From: an uncultured Muribaculaceae bacterium
Lineage (GTDB): Bacteria; Bacteroidota; Bacteroidia; Bacteroidales; Muribaculaceae
Reading direction: 5' to 3'
Length of the DNA stretch: 64,000 nt
NCBI GenBank assembly: GCA_910584365.1
Contig: CAJUAF010000009.1
Span: 1 to 64,000 of the forward strand
Every line of letters begins with the position of its first letter. The first letter of the stretch is position 1. The notes beneath the pieces were generated by a model that saw only the letters and a list, made by a program, of their open reading frames with translations, was not told where the DNA came from and did no database searches. Both the position numbers and the translations under genes were made by a program. Shown in pieces: positions 15,943-24,344 of this stretch.

Positions 15943-18009
15943 TCAGCGGGCAAGGATAAGGGCCGAGCGGGGAGCCACTTCCGTAGTTCCGCCGGGAAGC
16001 GTCAGCTGAGTACCGTCGGGAGCCGTAAGCCCGGTATGGCAGATATTTCCGTCCTGAGCGATTACGCGCCACTGACCTTTGGGAAGTTTCACCGTAGCGG
16101 CTTCGTCGGCGCCGTTGAACACCATCTTTATTTCCTTCCACTCGTCGCCGTTGGCGTTGTTGAGCAGCGAATAGGAAATAAGGTTGGGAGTGGTCACCTT
16201 GTCAAACTTAAGGTTCCGGGCGATATCCTCGGCGGAAGTCATGCGGAAAGCAGGATGAGCCTTGCGCAGGGCGATAAGTTCTTTGTAATAATTGAACTGG
16301 TCTTTGTTGAGGTGCTTGAGATTCCAGTCGATGGCATTGATGGAGTCGGGCGACTTGAAAGAATTATGTACGCCCTTCTTGTTACGGAACACCTCTTCAC
16401 CGGCAAACATGAAGGGAGTGCCCTGAGAGGTGAAGACAATCGTCTGGGCCAGGCGGGCAACGCGCTGACGGTCAGCCTCAGAGGAACCGGGCATCGACTT
16501 GGCAAGCTTGTCGGTAAGCGTCAGGTCGTCATGGCAGCTCACATAGTTGATTATCTGTGAGGGGGAGGAAGCGTAAGGGAATTTGGAATTGTTCCCCTTC
16601 GAGTAATCGACCTGGGGATGGGCGGTCGAGGCTACTATACCGATTTTCACCGTTTCCTCCAGACCCGGTTTGCCGGTGGCGAATCCGCGGTCGGCGGCAT
16701 CGGAATAATGCCCCTTGACAGCATCGCGGATGTCATCCGAGAAGACTGCGATACCGTTCATCCTGGCAACGTTTTCTTTCAGTGCGCGGGCTTCTGCGGG
16801 AAGCGGAGAATTTCCGGCCGTCCAGCCTTCGCCATATACGAAAATCGAAGGATTGATTTCCCTGAGGGCGGCGGCCACCTGGTTCATCGTCTCGGTATCG
16901 TGAATAGCCATCAGATCGAAGCGGAAACCGTCGATATGATATTCCTTTGCCCAGTATTTTACAGAGTTGACGATGAAGTCGCGCATCTGCTGACGCTCGG
17001 AAGCGGTCTCGTTGCCGCATCCCGAGGCGTCGCTGTAAGAACCGTCCTGATTGTGGCGGTAGAAATATCCGGGCGCGGTGAGCGAGAAATTCGATTTGTC
17101 GTTGTCGGCGGTATGGTTGTAGACCACATCCATCACCACGCCGATGCCGGCGTCATGAAGCGCCTTGACCATCTGCTTCATCTCCCTGACACGGGTAGCC
17201 GGATCGGAGGGATTGGTGGAATATGACCCCTCGGGAGAATTATAATTATAGGGATCGTAGCCCCAGTTGTACTGATTGGCCGGCAAATTGGCTTCGTCGA
17301 CCGAATTGTAATCGTATGAGGGGAGAATATGGACGTGGGTGACGCCTAATTCCTTAAGATGGTCGATACCGGTCTTGTCCCCTAGGGGGGTCACGGTCCC
17401 GTTCTCGGTCATTGCCAGGAATTTTCCCTTATTGGCGATTCCGGAATTGGGATGGACCGAGAAATCGCGGTGATGCATCTCGTAAAGCACTACGTCGTTT
17501 ATCGCCTTTACCTGGGGTCCCTTGTCCTGAGCCCATCCTTCGGGATTGGTGGAAGCGAAATCTATGATGGCGGCGCGGTGACCGTTCACGCCGACGGCTT
17601 TGGCCCATATACCGGGAGTCTCGTCAAGCCATTTGCCGTCCACATTCACTTGGAAAGTATAGAATTTACCGTATGGTACGGGAGTGAGCGAAGCAGTCCA
17701 GGTGCCGTTTTCGGCTTTCTGCATATCAATGGTCTGCAAGGGCTCGCCGTAACGTCCCTGACCGTAAATCCGGAGCTTGACGGCTCGGGCCTCGGGAGAC
17801 CACAGACGGAAACGGGCATCATTGCCGACAATGGAGAGTTCCAGGTCCTCCCCCTCATAAACCGGGTAGGCAAGATATTTGGCATCTGCATTTCCGGCTG
17901 AAGCGATCGCGACATCCGAGGGGGTTCCGGCCGCCATGAACTGAGGCAGAACGGCGGATCCGGCCATAAGCGAACCAACGCAAAGGTCTAACATGAAGTT
18001 TTTCATCAT
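15943..18009 (-). CDS. pulA: Exported type I pullulanase (GH13)
   Basis: The 688-residue protein has a signal peptide, an N-terminal carbohydrate-binding-like beta domain (about 45-150) and a GH13 barrel. It shows YNWGYDPYNY, the hallmark of type I pullulanases, then the GH13 regions VVMDVVYNHT, DGFRFDLM (nucleophile Asp), VYGEGW (acid/base Glu) and SCHDD (transition-state Asp). It cleaves alpha-1,6 branches of pullulan, glycogen or starch. It stands alone with its own terminator; no SusC/D genes are adjacent. The start is the ATG at 18009; the second Met two codons in is an alternative. Confidence 0.92.
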   Translation of the reverse strand: MMKNFMLDLCVGSLMAGSAVLPQFMAAGTPSDVAIASAGNADAKYLAYPVYEGEDLELSIVGNDARFRLWSPEARAVKLRIYGQGRYGEPLQTIDMQKAENGTWTASLTPVPYGKFYTFQVNVDGKWLDETPGIWAKAVGVNGHRAAIIDFASTNPEGWAQDKGPQVKAINDVVLYEMHHRDFSVHPNSGIANKGKFLAMTENGTVTPLGDKTGIDHLKELGVTHVHILPSYDYNSVDEANLPANQYNWGYDPYNYNSPEGSYSTNPSDPATRVREMKQMVKALHDAGIGVVMDVVYNHTADNDKSNFSLTAPGYFYRHNQDGSYSDASGCGNETASERQQMRDFIVNSVKYWAKEYHIDGFRFDLMAIHDTETMNQVAAALREINPSIFVYGEGWTAGNSPLPAEARALKENVARMNGIAVFSDDIRDAVKGHYSDAADRGFATGKPGLEETVKIGIVASTAHPQVDYSKGNNSKFPYASSPSQIINYVSCHDDLTLTDKLAKSMPGSSEADRQRVARLAQTIVFTSQGTPFMFAGEEVFRNKKGVHNSFKSPDSINAIDWNLKHLNKDQFNYYKELIALRKAHPAFRMTSAEDIARNLKFDKVTTPNLISYSLLNNANGDEWKEIKMVFNGADEAATVKLPKGQWRVIAQDGNICHTGLTAPDGTQLTLPGGTTEVAPRSALILAR

Positions 18010-18310
18010 TTATCTTAAGGTGTTTGTTTTACAGATGATTGTACGTAAGCGTATCCTCACATTATTATATACGTATGACTGGCCGGTTTATTGTCCTTTA
18101 CATACGTTATTTCATTTGGTGTCAACAGTGCCTTTAATCAGTTCTGCAACTGGTTAACTGATGCAACGGAGAGACTTGTTAACATGACAGTTAAATAATG
18201 TAAGAATCCCGTAATGCCGTTAAACTTTACGCCGTCGCGGGCGTCTTATTTCTGAAAACAGTATTAATACCAACCGAATTCCCCTGCGGGAATCCGACTA
18301 TTAGAAAATT
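18010..18310. promoter_or_regulatory. Divergent control region between pulA and the Cys-rich gene
   Basis: About 300 bases. Three ACGTA-core sites lie on the pulA side: TACGTA at 18042-18047 and 18070-18075, and TACGTT at 18103-18108, the last two being inverted copies of ATA(A)CGTATG. Farther on, ATCAGTT (18137-18143) is inverted as AACTGAT (18156-18162). No TAnnTTTG element is evident for either gene, so expression may depend on an activator binding these sites. This is inference. Confidence 0.35.
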
Positions 18311-18850
18311 ATGATGAGAAAAAAATTATTTATAGCTGTAATCGCGTTAATGACCCTCGGCGCTGCGGCTCCGGCTTTCGCTCAGACCGCTACCCCAGTG
18401 CCGGTCGAAACCGCTGTTACGGGCCAGTCCTCCGCATCCGCCGCACCGACTAAAGACCGCAAAGTCAAACTCGACAAGAAGATGCGCCGGATTGGGAATT
18501 GCGATTCCGCCTGCACCGTAGCAGATTCCGCCTGTGGCAAACGAATAGTGACCAGGTCCAAAGCCCGCGCTATCAAAAGCCGCCGGGGCTACTGTCAGTC
18601 TGACACCGCCGTGTGTCCCGCTTCCGACTGCCGGCCCTGCGCACCGGCAAATTGCGCCCCTGTGAACTGCACTCCCGCTAATTGCGCCGTGCAGCGGACC
18701 GACTCGGTATGTTGCCGTAACTCCTCCGCTGGCTGCCAGCAAGGACGCGGTTACCGCCCCGGTGGACGGCATCGTCACCATCACGGCGCCTCCGACTGCC
18801 GTCAGGCGTGTCCCGCCACCCCTGCGACTGCTCCCGCTGCCGCTGAATAA
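18311..18850 (+). CDS. Cys-rich exported protein of unknown function
   Basis: A 179-residue protein with a clear signal peptide (cleavage after AFAQ near residue 25) followed by a basic region and 15 cysteines, including a short tandem motif of the form (A/T)P(A/V)NC repeated three times near residues 116-130, and a His-rich HRHHH patch near 157-161. The tail is Ala/Pro-rich. Cys pairs and His could bind metal or form disulfides in the envelope. No family is recognised. A GC-rich hairpin terminator follows, so the gene is monocistronic. Confidence 0.65.
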   Translation: MMRKKLFIAVIALMTLGAAAPAFAQTATPVPVETAVTGQSSASAAPTKDRKVKLDKKMRRIGNCDSACTVADSACGKRIVTRSKARAIKSRRGYCQSDTAVCPASDCRPCAPANCAPVNCTPANCAVQRTDSVCCRNSSAGCQQGRGYRPGGRHRHHHGASDCRQACPATPATAPAAAE

Positions 18851-18930
18851 GGCCCACCTATCCGGATGCGCCATTTCTGAAAGCGGGCTGCCTGCAACAC
18901 CATAAATCGGTTTCCAAGACTTGATACCTC

Positions 18931-18980
18931 ACGCCCCGCCCCGGAAATTTTTCTCCTCCGGCGGGGCGTAATTATTTTGA
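18931..18980 (+). terminator. GC-rich hairpin terminator after the Cys-rich gene
   Basis: ACGCCCCGCC (18931-18940) pairs with GGCGGGGCGT (18960-18969), followed by AATTATTTT, a good intrinsic terminator for the plus strand. Confidence 0.85.
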
Positions 18981-19005
18981 ATTCCGATTTTTCCGATGAT
19001 TTTTC

Positions 19006-19036
19006 TTTGTAAGAAATCCATTAATTGTTAAATTTG
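19006..19036 (+). promoter_or_regulatory. Full consensus promoter for the kinase operon
   Basis: TTTG (19006-19009), a 19-base spacer and TAAATTTG (19029-19036): exact matches to both Bacteroidetes promoter boxes. The kinase ATG (19066) is about 25 bases beyond the expected start of transcription. Confidence 0.85.
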
Positions 19037-19065
19037 CAAACGACTTAAATTTCGTGCTTCTGACA

Positions 19066-20211
19066 ATGGAGATTTCATCGGCGTCACTTCCTCCCGGCTT
19101 TTCCTTCGAGACAAGGAAAAATTTCTACACAATCAAGGGTGTGCTGGGGACCGGCGGATTCGGCATCACATACCTTGCCGGATGCCGTCCTGTCGGTGTG
19201 CCGCATGACGAACTGGAAATTCTCGTGGCCATCAAGGAGCATTTCATCGGCAAGTACAGCTCGCGGAATCCCGAGGATTACAGGGTTGTCTACCCAAAGT
19301 CCGCCGAATCCGTGGTCAATTCCTCTCTCAGGGAATTTCTGGCGGAAACCAGGCGCCTTTCAATGATTAACGGAGGCCATCGCCACATTGTCAGCATCCT
19401 GGAAGTTTTCACTGCCAACAACACGGCTTACTATTCGATGGATTATCTCGGCAAGGAATCCCTGGAGTCCTACGTCCTGCGCAACGGGCCACTGTCTGAA
19501 CACCGGATGTGGGAGATCATGGAGCCGGTGATCAACGCCGTGGGGTATCTTCATTCCCACAGAGTCACTCACCTCGACATAAAGCCGCAGAACATAATGC
19601 TTTCTGCCGGTATTGACGGAAAACAGCAGGGTGTGCTGATCGATTTCGGTCTCTCGAAGCACTACGACGAACAATACAACCCCACTTCTACAATGCGTTC
19701 CGTCGGCGTGTCCCACGGATTCGCTCCGCTGGAACAGTATGCGGGAATATCATCGTTTTCTCCGAAAGCCGATGTCTACGCCCTCGGCGCCACAGCATTT
19801 TTCTGTCTGACGGGAAAAATTCCGCCGAGCGCGCCAGACCGTTCACCGTCGGATGTGGCGAAAATGCTCGAGGTTCGTGTGCCTCCCCTCTCCGTATCCA
19901 CGAAAAACGCTGTTGCCGACGCCATGGAACTGCAGCCGGAAGCCCGCACGGACACCCCTCGTGAAATCCTCCATCCATCCGACCAGGTAGCCGTCTGGAT
20001 GAAACATTTCCGCCGGGTCGACCCCGTGGATTCCTCGGCCTATTTCGCGGCCCGGCGTGCTGCCGCCGACGCCGACGATCACGATGACGATGACGATGAG
20101 GAAGATGACGCCCCGGTAAAAGATCCCCGCGCTACTGCTTTCAGCAGAATTTTCGCCATACTGATGCTTTTGCTCCTTATCGCGGGATGGCTCTATACCC
20201 GTTTTACCTGA
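19066..20211 (+). CDS. Transmembrane Hanks-type Ser/Thr protein kinase (tandem copy 1)
   Basis: The start is the ATG at 19066, four codons inside a longer GTG frame. The 381-residue product has the Gly-loop GTGGFG (28-33), Lys57 in VAIKEHF, catalytic loop HLDIKPQN (H169, D171, N176) and DFG (193-195): all catalytic residues are present, but the usual HRD Arg is Leu, so activation-loop control may differ. A GFAPLEQYAG segment forms the substrate loop. The C-terminus has an acidic stretch of about a dozen Asp/Glu residues, then a single transmembrane helix. It is likely anchored in the inner membrane with the kinase domain in the cytoplasm. A second kinase with identical spacing of motifs follows 40 bases downstream. 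Confidence 0.88.
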   Translation: MEISSASLPPGFSFETRKNFYTIKGVLGTGGFGITYLAGCRPVGVPHDELEILVAIKEHFIGKYSSRNPEDYRVVYPKSAESVVNSSLREFLAETRRLSMINGGHRHIVSILEVFTANNTAYYSMDYLGKESLESYVLRNGPLSEHRMWEIMEPVINAVGYLHSHRVTHLDIKPQNIMLSAGIDGKQQGVLIDFGLSKHYDEQYNPTSTMRSVGVSHGFAPLEQYAGISSFSPKADVYALGATAFFCLTGKIPPSAPDRSPSDVAKMLEVRVPPLSVSTKNAVADAMELQPEARTDTPREILHPSDQVAVWMKHFRRVDPVDSSAYFAARRAAADADDHDDDDDEEDDAPVKDPRATAFSRIFAILMLLLLIAGWLYTRFT

Positions 20212-20251
20212 TGTCGCCGGGGATGCGTAATGAATCACTCAATGAATTGAT

Positions 20252-21568
20252 ATGAATCCATGTCAGAACACCGCTCTTCCGACCGGCACACTTCTCTCCG
20301 GCGAACAGAGGACTTACCATATCGAGTCGGTTCTCGGTAAAGGGGGCTTCGGCATCACCTATCTCGCTACTACGCGGGCCGTCATCGACAACCTATCGTA
20401 TATTCTTCCGGTCGCGATAAAAGAACATTTCCTTTCCGATGTATGCGACCGCGATCCCGTAACACTCGCGGTCACATTTCCGGAAGCGTCACGCGGCACC
20501 GTGGAAGCCTCTCTGAAAAGTTTTATATCCGAGGCAGATCGACTGATCACTTTCCGCGACATAAGCCCCGACATAGTAAAAATCAGCGAGATCATCAAGG
20601 CCAACAACACCGCCTACTATGTGATGGAATACCTCGAGGGGGAAACCCTGTATGATTATGTCCTCCGTGAAGGGCCCTTGTCCGAGGCCCGCGCCTGGAA
20701 ACTGCTGCTTCCTATCATCAACGCTGTCAGGGCGCTCCATTCCAACCGGCTGACCCATCTGGACATCAAGCCGGACAATATAATGCTCACCAGGAATCCC
20801 GACAAGACGATCAGCCCCGTACTGATTGATTTCGGTCTCTCCAAGCATTACGACAATACGGGACTGCCGACCTCCACCATACTTACCTGTGCCTTTTCTC
20901 CAGGCTTCGCCCCGGTCGAACAGTATGCGGGGATCAGTACTTTCTCGCCGCAATCGGACATTTATGCCCTCGGAGCAACCGCCATGTTCTGTCTTACGGG
21001 AACGGTGCCACCCCCCTCTCCCACCCTGAAACAAGGCGACATCGCCCGGCAGCTTATCCTTCGGGCGCCTGATATAAGGGAAGCGTCTTTCAATGCCATC
21101 ACAACCTCGATGCAACTCTACAAAGTGGATCGTCCGGAGGATGTCGGGATGCTCGCAGACGCCGCCCGCGACGTACTGTCGGCCTCTCCGGCGGAACCGG
21201 ATAACCGGCTCCTCCCGGAAGCTCCCGATATCATCGTTCCCGAATCGGACGGTCCGTCGGCCGACACCGAGGACGCAATCATCCTCCGGCCCGTCTATGT
21301 TCCCGCAGGGCCGGCCGCGCGGCCTGGTGACGTGAACGCCGTTGCCGCCGCACCGCAGCTGCCACACCGGATCCGAAATTCACGCCATAAGAATTTCCAC
21401 CTGTTTGTCGTGATTATTATAGCCGCGATAGCTTTCGCCATAGGACTTATTGTCGAAAACAACCGTGAGGAAGCTGACCCCGGTGTACTGTATGAGGAGC
21501 CGCTCCCTGACTGGATTATCGACACGGACACGGAAACACCCGGTGAAAGCAACTATAACGGTTACTGA
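20252..21568 (+). CDS. Transmembrane Hanks-type Ser/Thr protein kinase (tandem copy 2)
   Basis: A 438-residue paralogue of the upstream kinase. Motifs fall at the same positions: GKGGFG (29-34), K57, HLDIKPDN (H169, D171), DFG (193-195), and GFAPVEQYAG. The kinase domain ends near 280, followed by a Pro/Ala/Asp-rich linker of about 100 residues and one transmembrane helix near 390-410, with a short acidic tail outside. It also lacks the HRD Arg. The tandem arrangement suggests a gene duplication followed by divergence of the linkers, with possible cross-phosphorylation. mltG follows 51 bases downstream. Confidence 0.88.
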   Translation: MNPCQNTALPTGTLLSGEQRTYHIESVLGKGGFGITYLATTRAVIDNLSYILPVAIKEHFLSDVCDRDPVTLAVTFPEASRGTVEASLKSFISEADRLITFRDISPDIVKISEIIKANNTAYYVMEYLEGETLYDYVLREGPLSEARAWKLLLPIINAVRALHSNRLTHLDIKPDNIMLTRNPDKTISPVLIDFGLSKHYDNTGLPTSTILTCAFSPGFAPVEQYAGISTFSPQSDIYALGATAMFCLTGTVPPPSPTLKQGDIARQLILRAPDIREASFNAITTSMQLYKVDRPEDVGMLADAARDVLSASPAEPDNRLLPEAPDIIVPESDGPSADTEDAIILRPVYVPAGPAARPGDVNAVAAAPQLPHRIRNSRHKNFHLFVVIIIAAIAFAIGLIVENNREEADPGVLYEEPLPDWIIDTDTETPGESNYNGY

Positions 21569-21619
21569 CAATCCGCGTATGAAACTGAACATTTTTCCAC
21601 GGATACGATTTAAAACATT

Positions 21620-22726
21620 ATGACAACCGACAATATAAAGCAAAACAACAACAGCCCTCTCCCCGCCGGAAAACCGAAAGGGAAACATCGCAACCTCAGG
21701 AGACTTATCCTCAGCATCGCCGCCATTGCTCTGGTCTGCTGGGGCGTATGGCAGTTCCGCTCGATGGCAAGCACTTATGAAGGGGACGAAGCCATCTGGC
21801 TGAAGATTCCCGCAGGAACCTCTCCGGAAGAAGTACGCGACCAGCTCACATCTGTTCTCGGCGCTTCATACGGCTCCGACGTGCTGCGCCACTGGGACGG
21901 CGACACCGCTGTCACCCGGGGAGCCTATATGGTGGAACCGGGCACCAAAGCCATCTCCCTTGCAAAAGCCCTGAACGAAGGGCGCCAGACCCCGGTGAAA
22001 CTGACGTTCAACAATATCCGCACCCTCGAGCAGCTTGCCGGACGCATGGCAACGCGCCTTGACTTGGACTCCGCGACATTCATCCGGGCTTTCAATGAAA
22101 AGGCTGCGGAGGCAGGCATAACTCCGGAAATACTTATCGGACGCATGGTTCCCGATACCTACGAAGTCTACTGGACCGCTTCGCCGTCCCAGGTCATCGA
22201 CAAGATTCTCAAAAACAACGACCGGTTCTGGACCACCGAAAGGCGCCGGAAAGCCGAAAGCCTCGGCCTGACCCCGGATCAGGCGACAACCATAGCCTCT
22301 ATCGCAGAGGAGGAATCCTCCAAAGCCGATGAACGGGGACGAATCGGACGGCTGTATCTCAACCGCTATAAACGGGGGATGAAACTCCAGGCCGACCCGA
22401 CGATAAAATTCGCTCTCGGAGACTTCTCAATCCGCCGTGTAGGAGGCTCCATGCTGGAGACCGACTCCCCTTATAACACTTACCGCTACGCGGGGCTGCC
22501 GCCGGGACCGATCCGTATTCCCGAACGCGCCACCATCGACGCTATCCTCGACGCGCCGCCTCATGATTATATATATATGTGCGCCCGTGCTGATTTTTCC
22601 GGGTATCATGATTTCACCTCCGACTATGCCGTCCACCAGCGCAATGCCGCCGCTTTCCGTCGCGCCCTCGACTCGCGGGGAATCTCCCTCGAAGCGCCCG
22701 CACGACATATGCCCGCCCAGGACTGA
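21620..22726 (+). CDS. mltG: Endolytic murein transglycosylase MltG (YceG family)
   Basis: The 368-residue protein has a cytoplasmic basic N-terminus, one transmembrane helix (about 28-45) and a periplasmic YceG domain with a LysM-like segment (IPAGTSPEEVRDQL) and the catalytic region ASIAEEES, whose Glu cleaves glycan strands, followed by LQADPTIKFAL and SPYNTYRYAGLPPGPI. MltG cuts nascent peptidoglycan and limits glycan-strand length. It lies at the end of the kinase run, which raises the idea that the kinases regulate cell-wall synthesis. Confidence 0.93.
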   Translation: MTTDNIKQNNNSPLPAGKPKGKHRNLRRLILSIAAIALVCWGVWQFRSMASTYEGDEAIWLKIPAGTSPEEVRDQLTSVLGASYGSDVLRHWDGDTAVTRGAYMVEPGTKAISLAKALNEGRQTPVKLTFNNIRTLEQLAGRMATRLDLDSATFIRAFNEKAAEAGITPEILIGRMVPDTYEVYWTASPSQVIDKILKNNDRFWTTERRRKAESLGLTPDQATTIASIAEEESSKADERGRIGRLYLNRYKRGMKLQADPTIKFALGDFSIRRVGGSMLETDSPYNTYRYAGLPPGPIRIPERATIDAILDAPPHDYIYMCARADFSGYHDFTSDYAVHQRNAAAFRRALDSRGISLEAPARHMPAQD

Positions 22727-22845
22727 AATCCCCCCCTTTCATCGCTGACCACGCCATGACCGCAATCCTATCCCGGTCCCACCCTTCCGGAACGCTCTCC
22801 GGAAATAAATGACAGGGACATAGGGGAAATGTCGCGGAAAAAACG

Positions 22846-22853
22846 TAAATTTG
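22846..22853 (+). promoter_or_regulatory. -7 promoter element (TAAATTTG) for the outer-membrane barrel
   Basis: A perfect TAnnTTTG ending 15 bases before the ATG at 22869, giving a leader of about ten bases. No -33 TTTG is evident. Confidence 0.5.
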
Positions 22854-22868
22854 CAAAAATTTTATATT

Positions 22869-23519
22869 ATGAAAATTAACAGGATTCTCTCCGCCGTGGT
22901 CATTGCCCTGGCGGTTTTCGGAATTTCCGGGAAGGCACACGCCGCCGGATTCCAGTTCGGCATCAAGGGTGGTGTGACGGTCAACAGCTTCAAGTTCAAC
23001 GAGAGTATGTTCAACTCCGATAACCGTTGCGGCTACACGTTCGGTCTGATGACGAAATTTACCGTCCCCGTGATCAATATCGGTTTTGACGCTTCGGTGA
23101 TGTACACCCACCGCTCTGCCGGAGTGCAGGACGTCATTACGCTGCCGACAGACGACTCTTCCGCGACTCTCGCCCCCTCTTATAACATCAACAGCAACTA
23201 CATAGAGATCCCCGTAAACTTCCGCTGGGACATCGGTATCCCGATTATCGGGAATGTAGTCACTCCGTTCCTCACCACCGGGCCGGATTTCTCGTTCCTT
23301 CTGTCGAAACAGAACGCCGCCAACGCGTGGGAACGCCATAAATTCGATTTCGCCTGGAACTTCGGTTTCGGCCTCATGTTCGTGAACAAAGTACAGCTCC
23401 ATGCCTCCTACGGACTCGGCCTAAACAACGCCGCATCCTCCGACGCGGCGCTCCACGGCGCCAACCTCGGAGACGCCAAGAACCGTTTCTGGTCCGTTAC
23501 CGCCGCCTATCTGTTCTAA
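22869..23519 (+). CDS. Outer-membrane beta-barrel protein (PorT / OMP_b-brl family)
   Basis: The start is the ATG at 22869, which opens a signal peptide (residues 1-24, ending AHAA). The 216-residue product has alternating hydrophobic strands beginning FQFGIKGGVTVN and ending with an aromatic C-terminal residue (AAYLF), the signature recognised by the BAM machinery. It fits small eight-stranded porin-family proteins of Bacteroidetes. Substrate or role is unknown. It has its own promoter and separates mltG from pyrK. Confidence 0.8.
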   Translation: MKINRILSAVVIALAVFGISGKAHAAGFQFGIKGGVTVNSFKFNESMFNSDNRCGYTFGLMTKFTVPVINIGFDASVMYTHRSAGVQDVITLPTDDSSATLAPSYNINSNYIEIPVNFRWDIGIPIIGNVVTPFLTTGPDFSFLLSKQNAANAWERHKFDFAWNFGFGLMFVNKVQLHASYGLGLNNAASSDAALHGANLGDAKNRFWSVTAAYLF

Positions 23520-23552
23520 TCCGCGAACCCCTCAGTTATTTCAGTCAGCCCA

Positions 23553-24335
23553 ATGGGAAAGAAACATCTTCTTGACACCGTCCTGGTGGAAAACCGCCCC
23601 CTCTCCCGCCGCTACTCGATGCTGATTCTCCAGCTACCAGATAATCTCGACAATTTCGAGGTTCTTCCGGGACAGTTTGTTGAAGTGCAGGTGGCGGATT
23701 CCCCTCAGACCTACCTGCGTCGCCCCATATCGATTTGTGATTACGACAGCGTGACGCGCCGCATGACCCTGCTCATCCGCCGCGCCGGCGAAGGTACGGA
23801 ACATCTGTGCAATCTCGCCGAGGGAAGCGTGATAAACATCGTCGGTCCGCTGGGCAACGGCTTCTCCGTTCCCGGCCCCGGCAAGGAAGCGCTCCTTGTC
23901 GGCGGAGGCATCGGAGTGGCCCCGCTGATGTATCTGGGCAAATGTATGGCCGCCGCCGGAGCGCGTCCCGTGTTCCTGCTGGCCGCCCGTACCGAATCCG
24001 AGCTGCTTCTGCTCGACGAATTCCGGGCTATCGGCGACCTGCGGCTCGCCACCGACGACGGAACCGCCGGCGAACAGGGATATGCCGCCGACCATACAGC
24101 CCTCTCGCGCCGCTATGATCTCGTATGCTGCTGCGGTCCCAAACCGATGATGCTCGGAGTGGCCCGCAAAGCCGCCGCCACGGGTTCCCCCTGCGAGGTA
24201 TCGCTGGAAAACCTGATGGCCTGCGGTCTGGGTGCCTGCCTCTGCTGTGTGGAACCCACCCTGAAAGGCAACCTCCGGGCCTGTGTCGACGGGCCGGTAT
24301 TCAATACTGAACTCCTGCTCTGGGACCTCAAATAG
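23553..24335 (+). CDS. pyrK: Dihydroorotate dehydrogenase B, electron-transfer subunit
   Basis: The 260-residue protein has an N-terminal FAD-binding beta-barrel (RRPISICD, about 52-59), a NAD-binding fold with VGGGIGVAPL (about 113-122), and a C-terminal [2Fe-2S] cluster with the spacing ACGLGACLCC and a fourth Cys in RACVDGP. It passes electrons from PyrD to NAD+ in pyrimidine synthesis. pyrD begins nine bases after its TAG stop, showing the two subunits are co-expressed. Confidence 0.95.
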   Translation: MGKKHLLDTVLVENRPLSRRYSMLILQLPDNLDNFEVLPGQFVEVQVADSPQTYLRRPISICDYDSVTRRMTLLIRRAGEGTEHLCNLAEGSVINIVGPLGNGFSVPGPGKEALLVGGGIGVAPLMYLGKCMAAAGARPVFLLAARTESELLLLDEFRAIGDLRLATDDGTAGEQGYAADHTALSRRYDLVCCCGPKPMMLGVARKAAATGSPCEVSLENLMACGLGACLCCVEPTLKGNLRACVDGPVFNTELLLWDLK

Positions 24336-24344
24336 TTTTCACCA

